Source: an uncultured Bacteroidia bacterium
GTDB lineage: Bacteria > Bacteroidota > Bacteroidia > Bacteroidales > F082
Reading direction: 5' to 3'
DNA: 64,000 nucleotides
NCBI GenBank assembly: GCA_902799345.1
Contig: CADBZW010000005.1
Span: 169,916-233,915, forward strand
How positions within the stretch are numbered: the first letter of the stretch is position 1; every line of letters starts with the position of its first letter. This document shows, one piece after another, positions 15,821 through 24,795 of the stretch. The notes below the pieces were generated by a model, which saw only the letters and a list, made by a program, of their open reading frames with translations, was not told where the DNA came from and ran no database searches. The translations under genes were made by a program, and so were the position numbers.

Positions 15821-16591
15821 ATGGCGGATTTTAAAGAAAGACGCTTCAGCATCGACCCTGGCAGAGGCAAGAAAATGGACGGCTGTCCCTACTCTATCTA
15901 TGAGGACGGGCACGACGTGAAAGACTATATCATCCCGCCGAAAGGCTATATCTTCAAAGGCTTCAGGTTCGACCCCGACGCCAGCAACCAGATATACGAC
16001 GGCAAGCTCATCGCGATATACGAGAAAGAGACGTTCAACCAAAAAATGATGTCGCAGATGTGGAAGTTCATCTTGGCATTTGCCATCATCGCCGTCATCG
16101 CCATCATCGCTATTTTGGCCGCTGGAGTGTTCAAAGACCCCAGCCCGAAGCCGAACCGTCAGGTCGACCAACCTGCCGCCGTCGTGGAGGCCAACGAACC
16201 TGCCCCTGTCGTCGTCGGCACTACCGAAACGGAGACCGTAGAGACGACAAGCGCTTCGGAAGAGCAACCTGCCGAGACCGTCGTTGAGGAGGTCAAACCA
16301 CAAGAAGAGACCACACAACCCGTCGCCGACGACCCGAACGAGTTGTTCAAGCAAGCGTTCTGGACCTTGATCCATCAACGCACCATCTTGATGGACGCTT
16401 ACGATACCTTATTTAAGGACAACAAAGGTAAGGTGGAAGGCGAAGAATATGACTACCTGCGCTTCACCATTTTGCAAAATTCGAGTGCCTTCAAGGCATG
16501 GACAGGAAAACTACAGAAGGTTCCTGCCACTGAATTGGAATCCATCAACAACATCAACGACTTGAAGAGTAAAATCAAAGATATTGAATAA
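15821..16591 (+). CDS. Single-pass membrane protein of unknown function
   Basis: The protein has 256 residues: a soluble N-terminal part (about 1-80), one membrane helix (KFILAFAIIAVIAIIAILAA, about 83-102), a Pro/Glu/Thr/Val-rich linker to about residue 165, and a helical C-terminal domain. It follows the lipoprotein gene by 20 bases, so the two may be cotranscribed and act at the same envelope site. I do not recognise either domain. Confidence 0.65.
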   Translation: MADFKERRFSIDPGRGKKMDGCPYSIYEDGHDVKDYIIPPKGYIFKGFRFDPDASNQIYDGKLIAIYEKETFNQKMMSQMWKFILAFAIIAVIAIIAILAAGVFKDPSPKPNRQVDQPAAVVEANEPAPVVVGTTETETVETTSASEEQPAETVVEEVKPQEETTQPVADDPNELFKQAFWTLIHQRTILMDAYDTLFKDNKGKVEGEEYDYLRFTILQNSSAFKAWTGKLQKVPATELESINNINDLKSKIKDIE

Positions 16592-16627
16592 CAACAACTA
16601 AACAAATCAACAATAAACATTTCAACA

Positions 16628-19492
16628 ATGATCAGAAACAACTTCATCAAACGCCACAACGGCCCCACCGCATCGGATGCTGAAAAGATGCTCAAGGTCA
16701 TCGGCGTGAAATCGCAAGAACAACTTGTCGACGAAATCATCGCTCCCGAGATCCGTCTGCCGAAAGACCTCAACATCGGCGAGGGCATGAGCGAATACGA
16801 AGTCATCAGCCACCTCAAGGCCATCGGCGCGAAGAACAAGCAGTTCCGCACCTACATCGGCTTGGGCTACTACAACACCATCACCCCTGGCGTCATCATG
16901 CGCAACATCCTTGAGAACCCGGGCTGGTACACCTCTTACACTCCCTATCAGGCCGAGATTTCGCAAGGCCGTTTGGAGGCTTTGGTGAACTACCAAACCG
17001 TCATCAGCGACCTCACCGCCCTGCCGTTGGCCAACGCCAGCCTGCTCGACGAAGGCACTGCCGCTGCCGAAGCCATGCTGATGTTCTGGCACAGCCGCAG
17101 CCGTGCCCAAGTGAAGGCCGGCGTGAAGAAGTTCTTCGTGGCCTGCGACTTGTTCCCGCAGAGCATCGAGGTCATCAAGACCCGCGCCCATTTCCAAGGC
17201 ATCGAGGTTGTGGTGGACGACATCAACAAGTTTGAAGCCAACGAGGAATATTTCGGTGTTATCATCCAATGCCCGAACCAATTCGGTGAAATTGTCGACA
17301 ACCGCGGCAAGGTTGCCGAATGGAAGGCCAAGGGAATGCAAGTGGCCGTCGCCGCCGACCTGCTCAGTCTCACCCTCATCACGCCTCCCGGCGAATGGGG
17401 TGCCGACGTAGTGCTCGGTTCCAACCAACGCTTCGGTCTGCCGATGGGATTCGGTGGCCCGCACGCCGGTTACTTCGCCACCACCGAGGCCTACAAGCGC
17501 GAAATGCCCGGCCGTATCATCGGCATCAGCATCGACGCTCTGGGCAATCCTGCCTACCGTCTGGCCCTGCAAACCCGCGAGCAACACATCAAGCGCGAAC
17601 GCGCCACGTCAAACATCTGCACGGCCCAAGCCCTGCTCGCCATCATGTCGGGCTTCTACGCCCTCTATCATGGTCCGGAAGGCTTGACCGAGATTGCACA
17701 CCATATTAATTGCTTAGCCGGAAAACTCTGTGGCGAATTGGCCAAACTCGGCGTGAAGCAACTCAACAAGCATTTCTTCGACACGCTGTTGTTCGAACTG
17801 CCTGAAGGCGCATGCACCTGCAAGGTGAAGGAAGCCGCCGAGAAACACGGCATGAACTTCCGCATCATCGACAAGCAACACTTCGGCATCAGCATCGACG
17901 AGACCACGACCAAGGAAGACCTCAACGAGATTGGCCAAGTGGTGGCCGAAGCCATGGGCAAGCAACACGAGGAACTGGTTTGCGACCCGAATTGCCAAAA
18001 CTTCAGCGGCATCCAACCCGAGATGCGCCGCACCTCGAAGTTCATGCAGGCCCCGATGTTCTTCAAATATCGCAGCGAGACCGACATGATGCGCTACATG
18101 AAGAAACTCGAAAACCGCGACCTCAGCCTCAACCGCTGCATGATTCCGCTCGGAAGCTGCACGATGAAGCTGAACCCCGCCACCTCGATGTACGCCCTCA
18201 GCTGGCCTGAGTTTGGCAACATCCACCCCTTCGTCCCCGCCGACCAAGCCGAAGGCTACCTCGAACTCATCAACGAGCTTGAGAAAGACCTCTGCGAAAT
18301 CACGGGCTTCAAGGGTATCAGCTTCATGCCTAACTCGGGTGCCAGCGGCGAATATGCCGGCTTGCTCACCATCCGTCGTTACCAAGAGGCCAACGGTCAG
18401 GGTCACCGCAACATCTGCCTGATTCCCGCTTCGGCCCACGGCACCAACCCCGCTTCGGCTGCCATGGCTGGTATGCAAGTGGTGGTGGTGGCCTGCGACG
18501 AACACGGCAACATCAACCTCGACGATGCCAAGGCCAAGGCCGAACAATACAAGGACAACCTGGCCGCCTTCATGGTCACCTATCCTTCGACCCACGGCAT
18601 CTACGAGGACGGCATCCGCACCCTCGTGAAGATCGTCCACGACAACGGCGGACAGGTCTACATGGATGGCGCCAACATGAACGCCCAAGTCGGCTTGACC
18701 AGCCCCGGTTTCATCGGTGCCGACGTATGCCACCTCAACCTGCACAAGACCTTTGCCATCCCGCACGGCGGTGGCGGTCCGGGCGTGGGTCCCATCTGCG
18801 TGGCCGAACACCTGAAGCCCTACCTGCCTTCGCACATCCTGTTCCACTGCGGTGGCGAGAAGCAAGAAGGCGCTGTGTCGGCTGCTCCGTTTGGTAGTGC
18901 CCAAATCCTCACCATCACCTATTGCTACATCAAGATGTTAGGCGGTGAAGGCCTGAAGAAAGCCACCTTGGGTGCCATCATGAACGCCAACTACCTGAAG
19001 GAGAGACTGAAAGACTACTACCCGATCCTTTATACCGGCAACCACGGTCATGTGGCTCACGAGATGATCCTCGACATCAACGGCATCAACAAGACCGTGG
19101 GTGTGGCCGCCATCGATATCGCCAAGCGTTTGATGGACTTCGGCTTCCACGCTCCTACCGTGGCCTTCCCGGTGCACGAGACCCTGATGGTGGAACCCAC
19201 CGAGAGCGAGCCTATAGCCGAACTTGACCGCTTCGTCGACGCGATGATCCAAATCCGCAAGGAAATCAAGGACATCGAGGACGGCAAGGCCGAGAAGGGC
19301 AACAACATCATCAGCCACGCGCCTTACACCGCCGAGATGCTGATGGCCAACGAGTGGAACTTCCCCTTCACCCGTCAGGAGGCCGGCTTCCCGATGAAGA
19401 GCGACGTTCAGGACAAGTACTTCCCGCACGTCACCCGCATCGACGATGCCTACGGCGACAGGAATTTGGTTTGCAAGTTCTCGGCTGAATAA
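16628..19492 (+). CDS. gcvP: Glycine dehydrogenase (decarboxylating), P-protein
   Basis: The 954 residues form a full-length fused P-protein of the glycine cleavage system. It decarboxylates glycine and passes the aminomethyl group to the lipoyl arm of the H-protein. Landmarks are the N-terminal half (RTYIGLGYYNTITPGVI, LLDEGTAAAEAM) and the catalytic half with the pyridoxal-phosphate lysine in HLNLHKTFAIPHGGGGPG (Lys about 707). No other gcv genes are adjacent. It starts after a polyA-rich leader with no other in-frame start nearby. Confidence 0.97.
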   Translation: MIRNNFIKRHNGPTASDAEKMLKVIGVKSQEQLVDEIIAPEIRLPKDLNIGEGMSEYEVISHLKAIGAKNKQFRTYIGLGYYNTITPGVIMRNILENPGWYTSYTPYQAEISQGRLEALVNYQTVISDLTALPLANASLLDEGTAAAEAMLMFWHSRSRAQVKAGVKKFFVACDLFPQSIEVIKTRAHFQGIEVVVDDINKFEANEEYFGVIIQCPNQFGEIVDNRGKVAEWKAKGMQVAVAADLLSLTLITPPGEWGADVVLGSNQRFGLPMGFGGPHAGYFATTEAYKREMPGRIIGISIDALGNPAYRLALQTREQHIKRERATSNICTAQALLAIMSGFYALYHGPEGLTEIAHHINCLAGKLCGELAKLGVKQLNKHFFDTLLFELPEGACTCKVKEAAEKHGMNFRIIDKQHFGISIDETTTKEDLNEIGQVVAEAMGKQHEELVCDPNCQNFSGIQPEMRRTSKFMQAPMFFKYRSETDMMRYMKKLENRDLSLNRCMIPLGSCTMKLNPATSMYALSWPEFGNIHPFVPADQAEGYLELINELEKDLCEITGFKGISFMPNSGASGEYAGLLTIRRYQEANGQGHRNICLIPASAHGTNPASAAMAGMQVVVVACDEHGNINLDDAKAKAEQYKDNLAAFMVTYPSTHGIYEDGIRTLVKIVHDNGGQVYMDGANMNAQVGLTSPGFIGADVCHLNLHKTFAIPHGGGGPGVGPICVAEHLKPYLPSHILFHCGGEKQEGAVSAAPFGSAQILTITYCYIKMLGGEGLKKATLGAIMNANYLKERLKDYYPILYTGNHGHVAHEMILDINGINKTVGVAAIDIAKRLMDFGFHAPTVAFPVHETLMVEPTESEPIAELDRFVDAMIQIRKEIKDIEDGKAEKGNNIISHAPYTAEMLMANEWNFPFTRQEAGFPMKSDVQDKYFPHVTRIDDAYGDRNLVCKFSAE

Positions 19493-19551
19493 TTTTTCCT
19501 CACGCAGAAATCGCAGAAATCGCAGATTCGACGAAGTCAATTTAGGGAAAT

Positions 19552-19579
19552 GTAGAGACGTAGCGCGCTACGTCTCTAC
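19552..19579. repeat. 28-bp perfect palindrome, REP type, acting as bidirectional terminator
   Basis: GTAGAGACGTAGCG is followed directly by its exact complement. The arms GTAGAGACG/CGTCTCTAC are those of the REP hairpins around the transposase at 37937. The TAG in the arm supplies the stop codon of the MATE gene on the minus strand, and a T-rich tract follows on the plus side, so it probably terminates transcription between the two convergent genes. Confidence 0.7.
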
Positions 19580-21315
19580 TTCTTTTTTGTTTGATTTAGC
19601 GTTTTATCCCATACTATAGTTGTTACATTCATGGTGAACATGTAGCGGTAGGTGGCAGAGCGGGCGCCTACTGATGCGGCATCCATACCATTGTGTACCG
19701 GGTCGTAGGGACGGCCGCAGTCTTTGATGGTCATCTGGATTCCGTCGTCTAACTCGCAGAGCGAGATGTCGAGATATTTAAGCTGACTACTTCTGCGCTC
19801 CTGAGCATTGTTAAAGAGCGTCTGGATAGTAGAGTACATCTTAGAGCTCATCTCTTCACTCATCTCGCAAGTGTCGGCAAATAGCTTCATCTTCTTTTTC
19901 ATCTCGTCAAAATTACGTTGTTCGTAATCTATCGAGCATTCGAACTTAATACGCGACGGCAGCTTGTCAACCATCGAAAACATAGTATAGAACGGGTACT
20001 TGCGGTGTTCCCAATAGCCGTAGGCCAGACTGGCTACAAGGATAGGCACACCACCCACAATCATTCCCAGCCACATGGCATCGGCACTAACCTTCGAAAG
20101 GCCAAGCATACTCAGATAGGCTATGGTACCCATGGCGAATACCAGCACGATCTTGGCCGCTACGTGACCTGCCAGTTGTAGTACAACGGTGACATACACC
20201 GCTACCACACAGAAGCAGAAATAGTAGATGCCAAAGCAGGTGAATACCCTGCGGGCCAGTGCGAGGTCGATGCCGTCGAGACCAAAGCACCACAGGAAAA
20301 ACTGCGGCACAGTCACCAGTAACAGCAGTAGCACACCGTAGAATCCAATCACTATGCTGGCAGTATTGTTCATGATGCGCTGCAGTCCGTCGCTGTCGCC
20401 GCTAGCACGCATATAGGTGACGAGCGAGACGCCAGCCATAGTGAGTCCCATAGCAACCGAGAACGTGGCCGACTGTATCTGCAGACATACATCAAAGAGC
20501 GTCAACCCGTCGTGTCCTGCCACTTTCAGTACCAATGCGTTGCCCAGCAGCATAAAGGTATTTACCACGATAAAGTATACGTTGAAACCGAAGCCATGCT
20601 TGAGGTTCTCGCCGATGATGGCACCCAGGTCGCCCTGCGGTCGCACCAATCTGAACTGGCTCTTGCCCTTAAGGAAATAGGGAGATATGAGCGCGAGATT
20701 GATGAGACCCGAAAAGACCGTGCCCCATGCCGCACCGCTGATGCCCATGCCGAGAACACCGATGAAAAGGATGTCGAGCACTACATTAACCATGCTGCCC
20801 GTAATCACGGCTCGGGTGGTTAGCTGCGGAAAACCCTCTTGCGTTGCAAAGTCGTTGAACGTGTTGTTTAGCGGCAGGATGAGCAGGTAAATTACGATCA
20901 CCTGTAGGTACTCGCGGGCATACGCTGCGCTCTCGGGCCTGTCGGTCAGCCCCAAAGAGATGCTGTCGAGGTTAATCCAGATGCCCACAGCCGCTATTAC
21001 CGCCACCAGTACCGCCAAGGCGAATGCCGCTGTGTATATGCGGTTGGCCCGATCGCGGTTGCCCTTAGCTAACTGACCTGCTGCAAGCACTGAGCCACCA
21101 CGTTCACATATCATCGTTAGCACGCTCACTGCGTTGACTAAAGGTAACACTACACTCACTGCGATGAAAGCATCGTTGCCCAACAGGTTGCTCGAGAAGA
21201 GACCGTCGACCAGCGTAGCGATAAGCGGCGCCAATGCCGTAAGCGTCACGCTCACCAGTGTTAGCCGGTAAGACTTGTCAATAAGATAGCTGTTACGAAA
21301 TTTGGTAATATTCAT
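19576..21315 (-). CDS. MATE-family transporter with a C-terminal histidine-kinase-like ATPase domain
   Basis: The protein has 579 residues. The first about 455 form a 12-helix MATE transporter (LIATLVDGLFSSNLLGNDAF, NNTFNDFATQEGFPQ, GAAWGTVFSGLIN). The tail of about 120 residues after HRKYPFYTMF is soluble and ends in an ATPase-like block (LDISLCELDDGIQMTIKDCGRPYDP), like the HATPase_c fold of anti-sigma factors. Start chosen at 21315, one base after the upstream gene's stop, implying translational coupling to the serine hydrolase. The substrate is unknown. Confidence 0.8.
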   Translation of the reverse strand: MNITKFRNSYLIDKSYRLTLVSVTLTALAPLIATLVDGLFSSNLLGNDAFIAVSVVLPLVNAVSVLTMICERGGSVLAAGQLAKGNRDRANRIYTAAFALAVLVAVIAAVGIWINLDSISLGLTDRPESAAYAREYLQVIVIYLLILPLNNTFNDFATQEGFPQLTTRAVITGSMVNVVLDILFIGVLGMGISGAAWGTVFSGLINLALISPYFLKGKSQFRLVRPQGDLGAIIGENLKHGFGFNVYFIVVNTFMLLGNALVLKVAGHDGLTLFDVCLQIQSATFSVAMGLTMAGVSLVTYMRASGDSDGLQRIMNNTASIVIGFYGVLLLLLVTVPQFFLWCFGLDGIDLALARRVFTCFGIYYFCFCVVAVYVTVVLQLAGHVAAKIVLVFAMGTIAYLSMLGLSKVSADAMWLGMIVGGVPILVASLAYGYWEHRKYPFYTMFSMVDKLPSRIKFECSIDYEQRNFDEMKKKMKLFADTCEMSEEMSSKMYSTIQTLFNNAQERRSSQLKYLDISLCELDDGIQMTIKDCGRPYDPVHNGMDAASVGARSATYRYMFTMNVTTIVWDKTLNQTKKK

Positions 21316-21316
21316 A

Positions 21317-22630
21317 TCACAAATTATCAATGATATCCTTCAATAGCGCATTGAAGTCGATAGCATGGTCCTTTGACGAATAACCTAAGACTACGACCAC
21401 CAAGTCCTTCGACGGGATGACGAAAACCCTTTGCCCATCGTGGCCTTTGCAATAGAACATATCCTCAGGCACGTCGGGCAGTTCCTTGCCTTGGTTCAGC
21501 CAGAAGAAAGCGCCATAGCCCCCCTTGCTGTCGGAAGCAGGCTTGGCTGTGTATTCCGCCCAGCCTTGGGGAAGCACCCGCAAACTGTCGACACAACCGT
21601 CATCGAGGTACATCTGTCCGAAGCGGGCATAGTCGGCAGCCGTGATGTAAATGTAGGACGAGCCGACGGGCGTACCGCTCATGTCCTGCTCGAAAACCGC
21701 GTTGCGGATGCCCAAAGGAGCGAAAAGCCGCGTGCGGATATAATCAAGGAATACCTCATCGGAGGAGAAACGGCTGCGGAGATAGCGCATCACGATGTTG
21801 GTGGTGCCGCTGGAATAATACCATTGTGTGCCAGGTTCGTAAGCAAGCGGCTTTGAGAGCGCATAGAGGCCCATATCCTGTTCGCGATGCAGCATCAGGT
21901 TGACGTCGGAGCGGGCGCCATAGTCCTCATCCCATTCCAATCCGCTTTGCATTTGCAGCAAGTTGTTGAGGGTGATGTTTTTGCGTCCGTCGTTTTGCCA
22001 TTCGGCAATGTCAACAGGCGCATTGATGTCGACAAGGCCATCACCTGCCATGACACCCGTCAGGGCGCTGGTGAAGCTCTTGGCCATGCTCCAACTCAGG
22101 AGTTTCGTTTCGGGACCAATGCCCTTGTCGTATCGTTCAGCGACCACCTTGCCCTTGTGGAGCGCCATGAAAGCGAAAGGATGGCCGTTGTAGGTGCGGT
22201 CGTCGACCAATGCCTTCGCGATAGGTTCTAATCTTACCCTTGTGGCAGAATCGCCCAAAGCGATGGGCTTGGAAGGCGCAGTTTCGGCAGGAAGCGGGTA
22301 GGCATGTTGCCTCAATTCGTCGACGGTGGCGCCGCGCAGCAAGGTAACACCGTAGCCATCCCGATAAACCGCCGTTGACTTGCCCCAAAGGAAGCGGCTG
22401 GTGACGGTCTTGTTCTCATAGTCCACCTTGTTGCGGTTGAAACGGATAAAGGAAAATTTGAGGTCGAGGGCTTCGACTTCCTTGGCGTCGCGACCTGAGA
22501 CGAACACCGCCGATGCCAAGTTCTTGGCTGCATAGCCCGTGATAATGGGCATCAGGCTGTTCAAATAAATGCAACCGCCGATGATGGCGACAACGAGCAA
22601 TGTCCCTACAATGCGTAAGACTTTTTTCAT
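21317..22630 (-). CDS. Serine beta-lactamase-like hydrolase (class C/esterase fold), membrane-anchored
   Basis: The protein has 437 residues. An N-terminal anchor helix (VLRIVGTLLVVAIIGGCIYL) is followed by a beta-lactamase/transpeptidase-like fold with the SxxK motif in SWSMAKSFTSAL and the YSSGTTN block at the YxN position. Such proteins hydrolyse D-amino acid peptides or esters rather than acting as resistance enzymes. Start at 22630 (MKKVLRIVG) because the upstream residues are not signal-like. It is cotranscribed with the MATE gene. Confidence 0.8.
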   Translation of the reverse strand: MKKVLRIVGTLLVVAIIGGCIYLNSLMPIITGYAAKNLASAVFVSGRDAKEVEALDLKFSFIRFNRNKVDYENKTVTSRFLWGKSTAVYRDGYGVTLLRGATVDELRQHAYPLPAETAPSKPIALGDSATRVRLEPIAKALVDDRTYNGHPFAFMALHKGKVVAERYDKGIGPETKLLSWSMAKSFTSALTGVMAGDGLVDINAPVDIAEWQNDGRKNITLNNLLQMQSGLEWDEDYGARSDVNLMLHREQDMGLYALSKPLAYEPGTQWYYSSGTTNIVMRYLRSRFSSDEVFLDYIRTRLFAPLGIRNAVFEQDMSGTPVGSSYIYITAADYARFGQMYLDDGCVDSLRVLPQGWAEYTAKPASDSKGGYGAFFWLNQGKELPDVPEDMFYCKGHDGQRVFVIPSKDLVVVVLGYSSKDHAIDFNALLKDIIDNL

Positions 22631-22675
22631 TTGTTTACAGTTTTTATTATACAATAGATTGAATGACAAGAACTA

Positions 22676-22918
22676 TCATTCCCCAGCATAATCCACGAAG
22701 ATCTCGTAGTTTTCGAAAATGATGGTCTCCCCTGCCCTGGTTTTTGCCCGTTTGCGGTATTCCACCTCGCCATTGCGAAGCACCATTCCATTGGTGACAA
22801 CTTCTTGGGCCTCGCTGCCAGAGTACACTACGTCGCAAGCCTTCAACAACGAAATCAGCGGGATGAAGTCCTCGCCGTCGCGAAGGGTGAAGATGATTCG
22901 ATTGAGTTTATTCGCCAT
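22676..22918 (-). CDS. S4-domain RNA-binding protein (YbcJ/RlbA type)
   Basis: The protein has 80 residues, essentially a single S4 domain: FIPLISLLKACDVVYSGSEA, then VTNGMVLRNGEVEYRKRAKT and a short C-terminal strand. The fold binds RNA, and members are often linked to ribosome maturation. Its start overlaps the end of the PopT gene by 11 bases, so the two are coupled. Confidence 0.8.
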   Translation of the reverse strand: MANKLNRIIFTLRDGEDFIPLISLLKACDVVYSGSEAQEVVTNGMVLRNGEVEYRKRAKTRAGETIIFENYEIFVDYAGE

Positions 22919-23870
22919 TTTTGTTGGGTTTAGGGTTTTGTAGCCTTTCGGTTTGTTTTTTTTCGGTATGTCGCGCCATCACTTCCATCAGATAGACCGT
23001 CACTCCGCCAAATGCCATCATAACGATTGCGATCAACAATTCAGAATTCCACTGCGGAAATTGAAACACATAATCCATCATATCCACAGACTGGTGTTTC
23101 CAAGGGTACACCACCGGAAGACTACCCAACATGAAGCCAGCCAATACCGACAATGTGGCATCACGGTAATCGCGCATTAGCCAAGAAAGCAAATGGGAGA
23201 AAGAAACGATACTCACAATCGCGCCTAAAACAAAAGGTAAGAGTATTCTTACCCCATGCATAAACGTGGAAGCCCTTGTCAAGGCAGGAATCGCTTCAGT
23301 GACAATGAGTTCATAATTACCCATCAGGAGCATCAAGTGAGAGCCTGAAACTCCTGGCACAACCATTCCCGTTGCCCCAACGATGCCACAAATGAAAAGA
23401 TAAAAGAAATTGTCGTTGGAATATGGATTAGACTTGATGGACAGCAGAAACGAGATGGCGAAGCCTGCCAAAACAAGCAGTACATTCTTGACATTCAGCC
23501 GATTCACACGTTTCATCACATAGATTACCGAAGCCATGATAAGCCCAATAAAAAACGACCATGTGTAGACCTCGTATGATTGCAGCGTCTTCTTCAAGAA
23601 AATGGCAGTCAGAATCATTCCAGCCAAAATACCGATGGCTATCGTGACCAAAAACTTGATGTCGGTACGTTTTGCGAACTCGGTCACTTCGCCCTTGCGA
23701 AGCAATATGAAATTCTTATGGTTCAGCGACTTAATGGCATTTACAAACCGTTCAAACACGCCCAGTACGAGCGAAATCGTCCCGCTTGATATGGGAAACA
23801 CGTTCACGATTCCCATGATCATGCCTTTGATGAAAACCTTTATTGTCAGCCACAAATCCAGCATTGCCAA
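22908..23870 (-). CDS. popT: DUF368 membrane protein, undecaprenyl-phosphate translocase family
   Basis: The protein has 320 residues and about eight to ten hydrophobic helices. The N-terminal block GMIMGIVNVFPISSGTISLVLGVFE and the inner repeat GIVGATGMVVPGVSGSHLMLLMGNYE are the DUF368 signatures. Family members (PopT) return the undecaprenyl-phosphate carrier to the cytoplasmic leaflet for cell-wall and polysaccharide synthesis. A minus-strand -7 box TATTTTTG sits at 23896-23903, which places the transcript start just before this ATG. Confidence 0.8.
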   Translation of the reverse strand: MAMLDLWLTIKVFIKGMIMGIVNVFPISSGTISLVLGVFERFVNAIKSLNHKNFILLRKGEVTEFAKRTDIKFLVTIAIGILAGMILTAIFLKKTLQSYEVYTWSFFIGLIMASVIYVMKRVNRLNVKNVLLVLAGFAISFLLSIKSNPYSNDNFFYLFICGIVGATGMVVPGVSGSHLMLLMGNYELIVTEAIPALTRASTFMHGVRILLPFVLGAIVSIVSFSHLLSWLMRDYRDATLSVLAGFMLGSLPVVYPWKHQSVDMMDYVFQFPQWNSELLIAIVMMAFGGVTVYLMEVMARHTEKKQTERLQNPKPNKNGE

Positions 23871-23895
23871 TACAAATACATTTTATTTTAAAACA

Positions 23896-23903
23896 CAAAA
23901 ATA
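23896..23903 (-). promoter_or_regulatory. -7 box TATTTTTG for popT
   Basis: The complement of 23896-23903 reads TATTTTTG, 26 bases upstream of the start at 23870. Confidence 0.5.
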
Positions 23904-23975
23904 CGACAAAAATTATTCCAACAGAGAAGATTTAGCGATTCCATTCAAATTACGTCCAATTTATTTTAATTTTCC

Positions 23976-23983
23976 TATTTTTG
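23976..23983 (+). promoter_or_regulatory. -7 box TATTTTTG for the DUF493/acylphosphatase pair
   Basis: The box lies 11 bases before the first ATG (23994) and 20 before the second in-frame ATG (24003). The short distance makes 24003 the more comfortable start for a leadered mRNA. Confidence 0.5.
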
Positions 23984-23993
23984 CAACTCATAA

Positions 23994-24266
23994 ATGGACA
24001 ACATGACAGAGAAAAAAGTCGAATATCCCCAAAACTTTGACATCAAACTGATCATCGCCGCTGATATTGCCTTGGAAGAATCCAAGCGAAACATCAGCCA
24101 CGCCCTCAGCGAGAGCCAGACCGTGCATAGCTTTGTCAATGTAAGAAGCAGCGGCAAAGGCAATTACCTCAGCTATTGCTACAACATTGACATCGAGAGC
24201 AAGGAGCATCTTGAGCGTACATACGCTCTGCTTAGAACAATACCAGGATTAAAGTTTGCCCTATGA
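23994..24266 (+). CDS. DUF493 (YbeD-like) small protein
   Basis: The 90-residue protein fits the YbeD/DUF493 ACT-like fold: FDIKLIIAADIAL, a central SSGKGNYLSYCYNIDI strand pair and a terminal YALLRTIPGLKFAL helix-strand. Proposed to be a small regulatory or lipoyl-metabolism-linked protein elsewhere; function here is not shown. Its last four bases overlap the acylphosphatase start, indicating coupling. Confidence 0.7.
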   Translation: MDNMTEKKVEYPQNFDIKLIIAADIALEESKRNISHALSESQTVHSFVNVRSSGKGNYLSYCYNIDIESKEHLERTYALLRTIPGLKFAL

Positions 24267-24541
24267 TAAGAGCCTACGACATAAGGATTTACGGCCGTGT
24301 GTTCAATGTCGGATTCAGGCGTTATGTACACCGCTATGGGCTGCAATGCAATGTAAAGGGCTATGTGGAGAATGATTACGCCGACGATTGCGTGCACATC
24401 GTAGCCGAAGGCGAGGCAACCGACCTCGACCGTTTCACCTTGCTCTGCGGCGAAGGCACACCTTATTCATATATAACCGACATGAAGATTGAGGCGGTGG
24501 CGGGGACGGGGAAATATGATGAATTTATGGAAATACGATAA
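24263..24541 (+). CDS. Acylphosphatase
   Basis: The 92-residue protein carries the acylphosphatase landmarks GRVFNVGFRRYVHRYG, with the phosphate-binding arginine in GFR, and GYVEND with the catalytic asparagine. It hydrolyses acyl phosphates such as carbamoyl or acetyl phosphate. The first loop has FN where QG is usual, a mild deviation. It overlaps the preceding DUF493 gene by four bases. Confidence 0.85.
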   Translation: MIRAYDIRIYGRVFNVGFRRYVHRYGLQCNVKGYVENDYADDCVHIVAEGEATDLDRFTLLCGEGTPYSYITDMKIEAVAGTGKYDEFMEIR

Positions 24542-24550
24542 TATTTCAAA

Positions 24551-24577
24551 AGAGACGCGATAAATCGACGTCTCTAC
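24551..24577. repeat. REP-type hairpin (AGAGACG / CGTCTCT)
   Basis: The arms AGAGACG and CGTCTCT with an inner CGA/TCG match the REP family seen at 19552 and 37801. It lies just after the acylphosphatase stop and may terminate its transcript. The region 24640-24671 also holds a copy of the GCGGATCAAGCCCGCGATGA-type dispersed repeat. Confidence 0.5.
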
Positions 24578-24708
24578 AACAATTAAATGATTCAACAATG
24601 AAAGCAAATGGCCAATGGCTCATGGATGTCCCTCTATGAAGGAGATCGCGGATCAAGCCCGCGATGACACCTTGGATAAAACGAACCATAGGCCATAACA
24701 ACCGAATA

Positions 24709-24788
24709 ACTAAAAACTAAAAACTAAAAACTATAAACCCTAAACCCTAAACTCTAAACCCTAAACTCTAAACTCTAAACTCTAAACT
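24709..24788 (+). repeat. Degenerate seven-base tandem repeat, CYCTAAA
   Basis: About ten units of seven bases, first ACTAAAA then CCCTAAA/CTCTAAA variants, run up to the start of the exonuclease gene. The pattern looks like eukaryotic telomere DNA but is an ordinary low-complexity expansion between bacterial genes. It may tune the spacing or translation of the gene at 24796. Confidence 0.6.
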
Positions 24789-24795
24789 GAACAAC

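Noticed and set aside
16622-17587. Long minus-strand ORFs opposite gcvP (also 17714-18904)
   Set aside because: They are mirror frames of a strongly coding GC-rich gene, and their residue content is typical of shadows.
24709-24788. Telomere DNA or eukaryotic contamination
   Set aside because: The flanks are ordinary bacterial genes with Bacteroidetes promoters on both sides.
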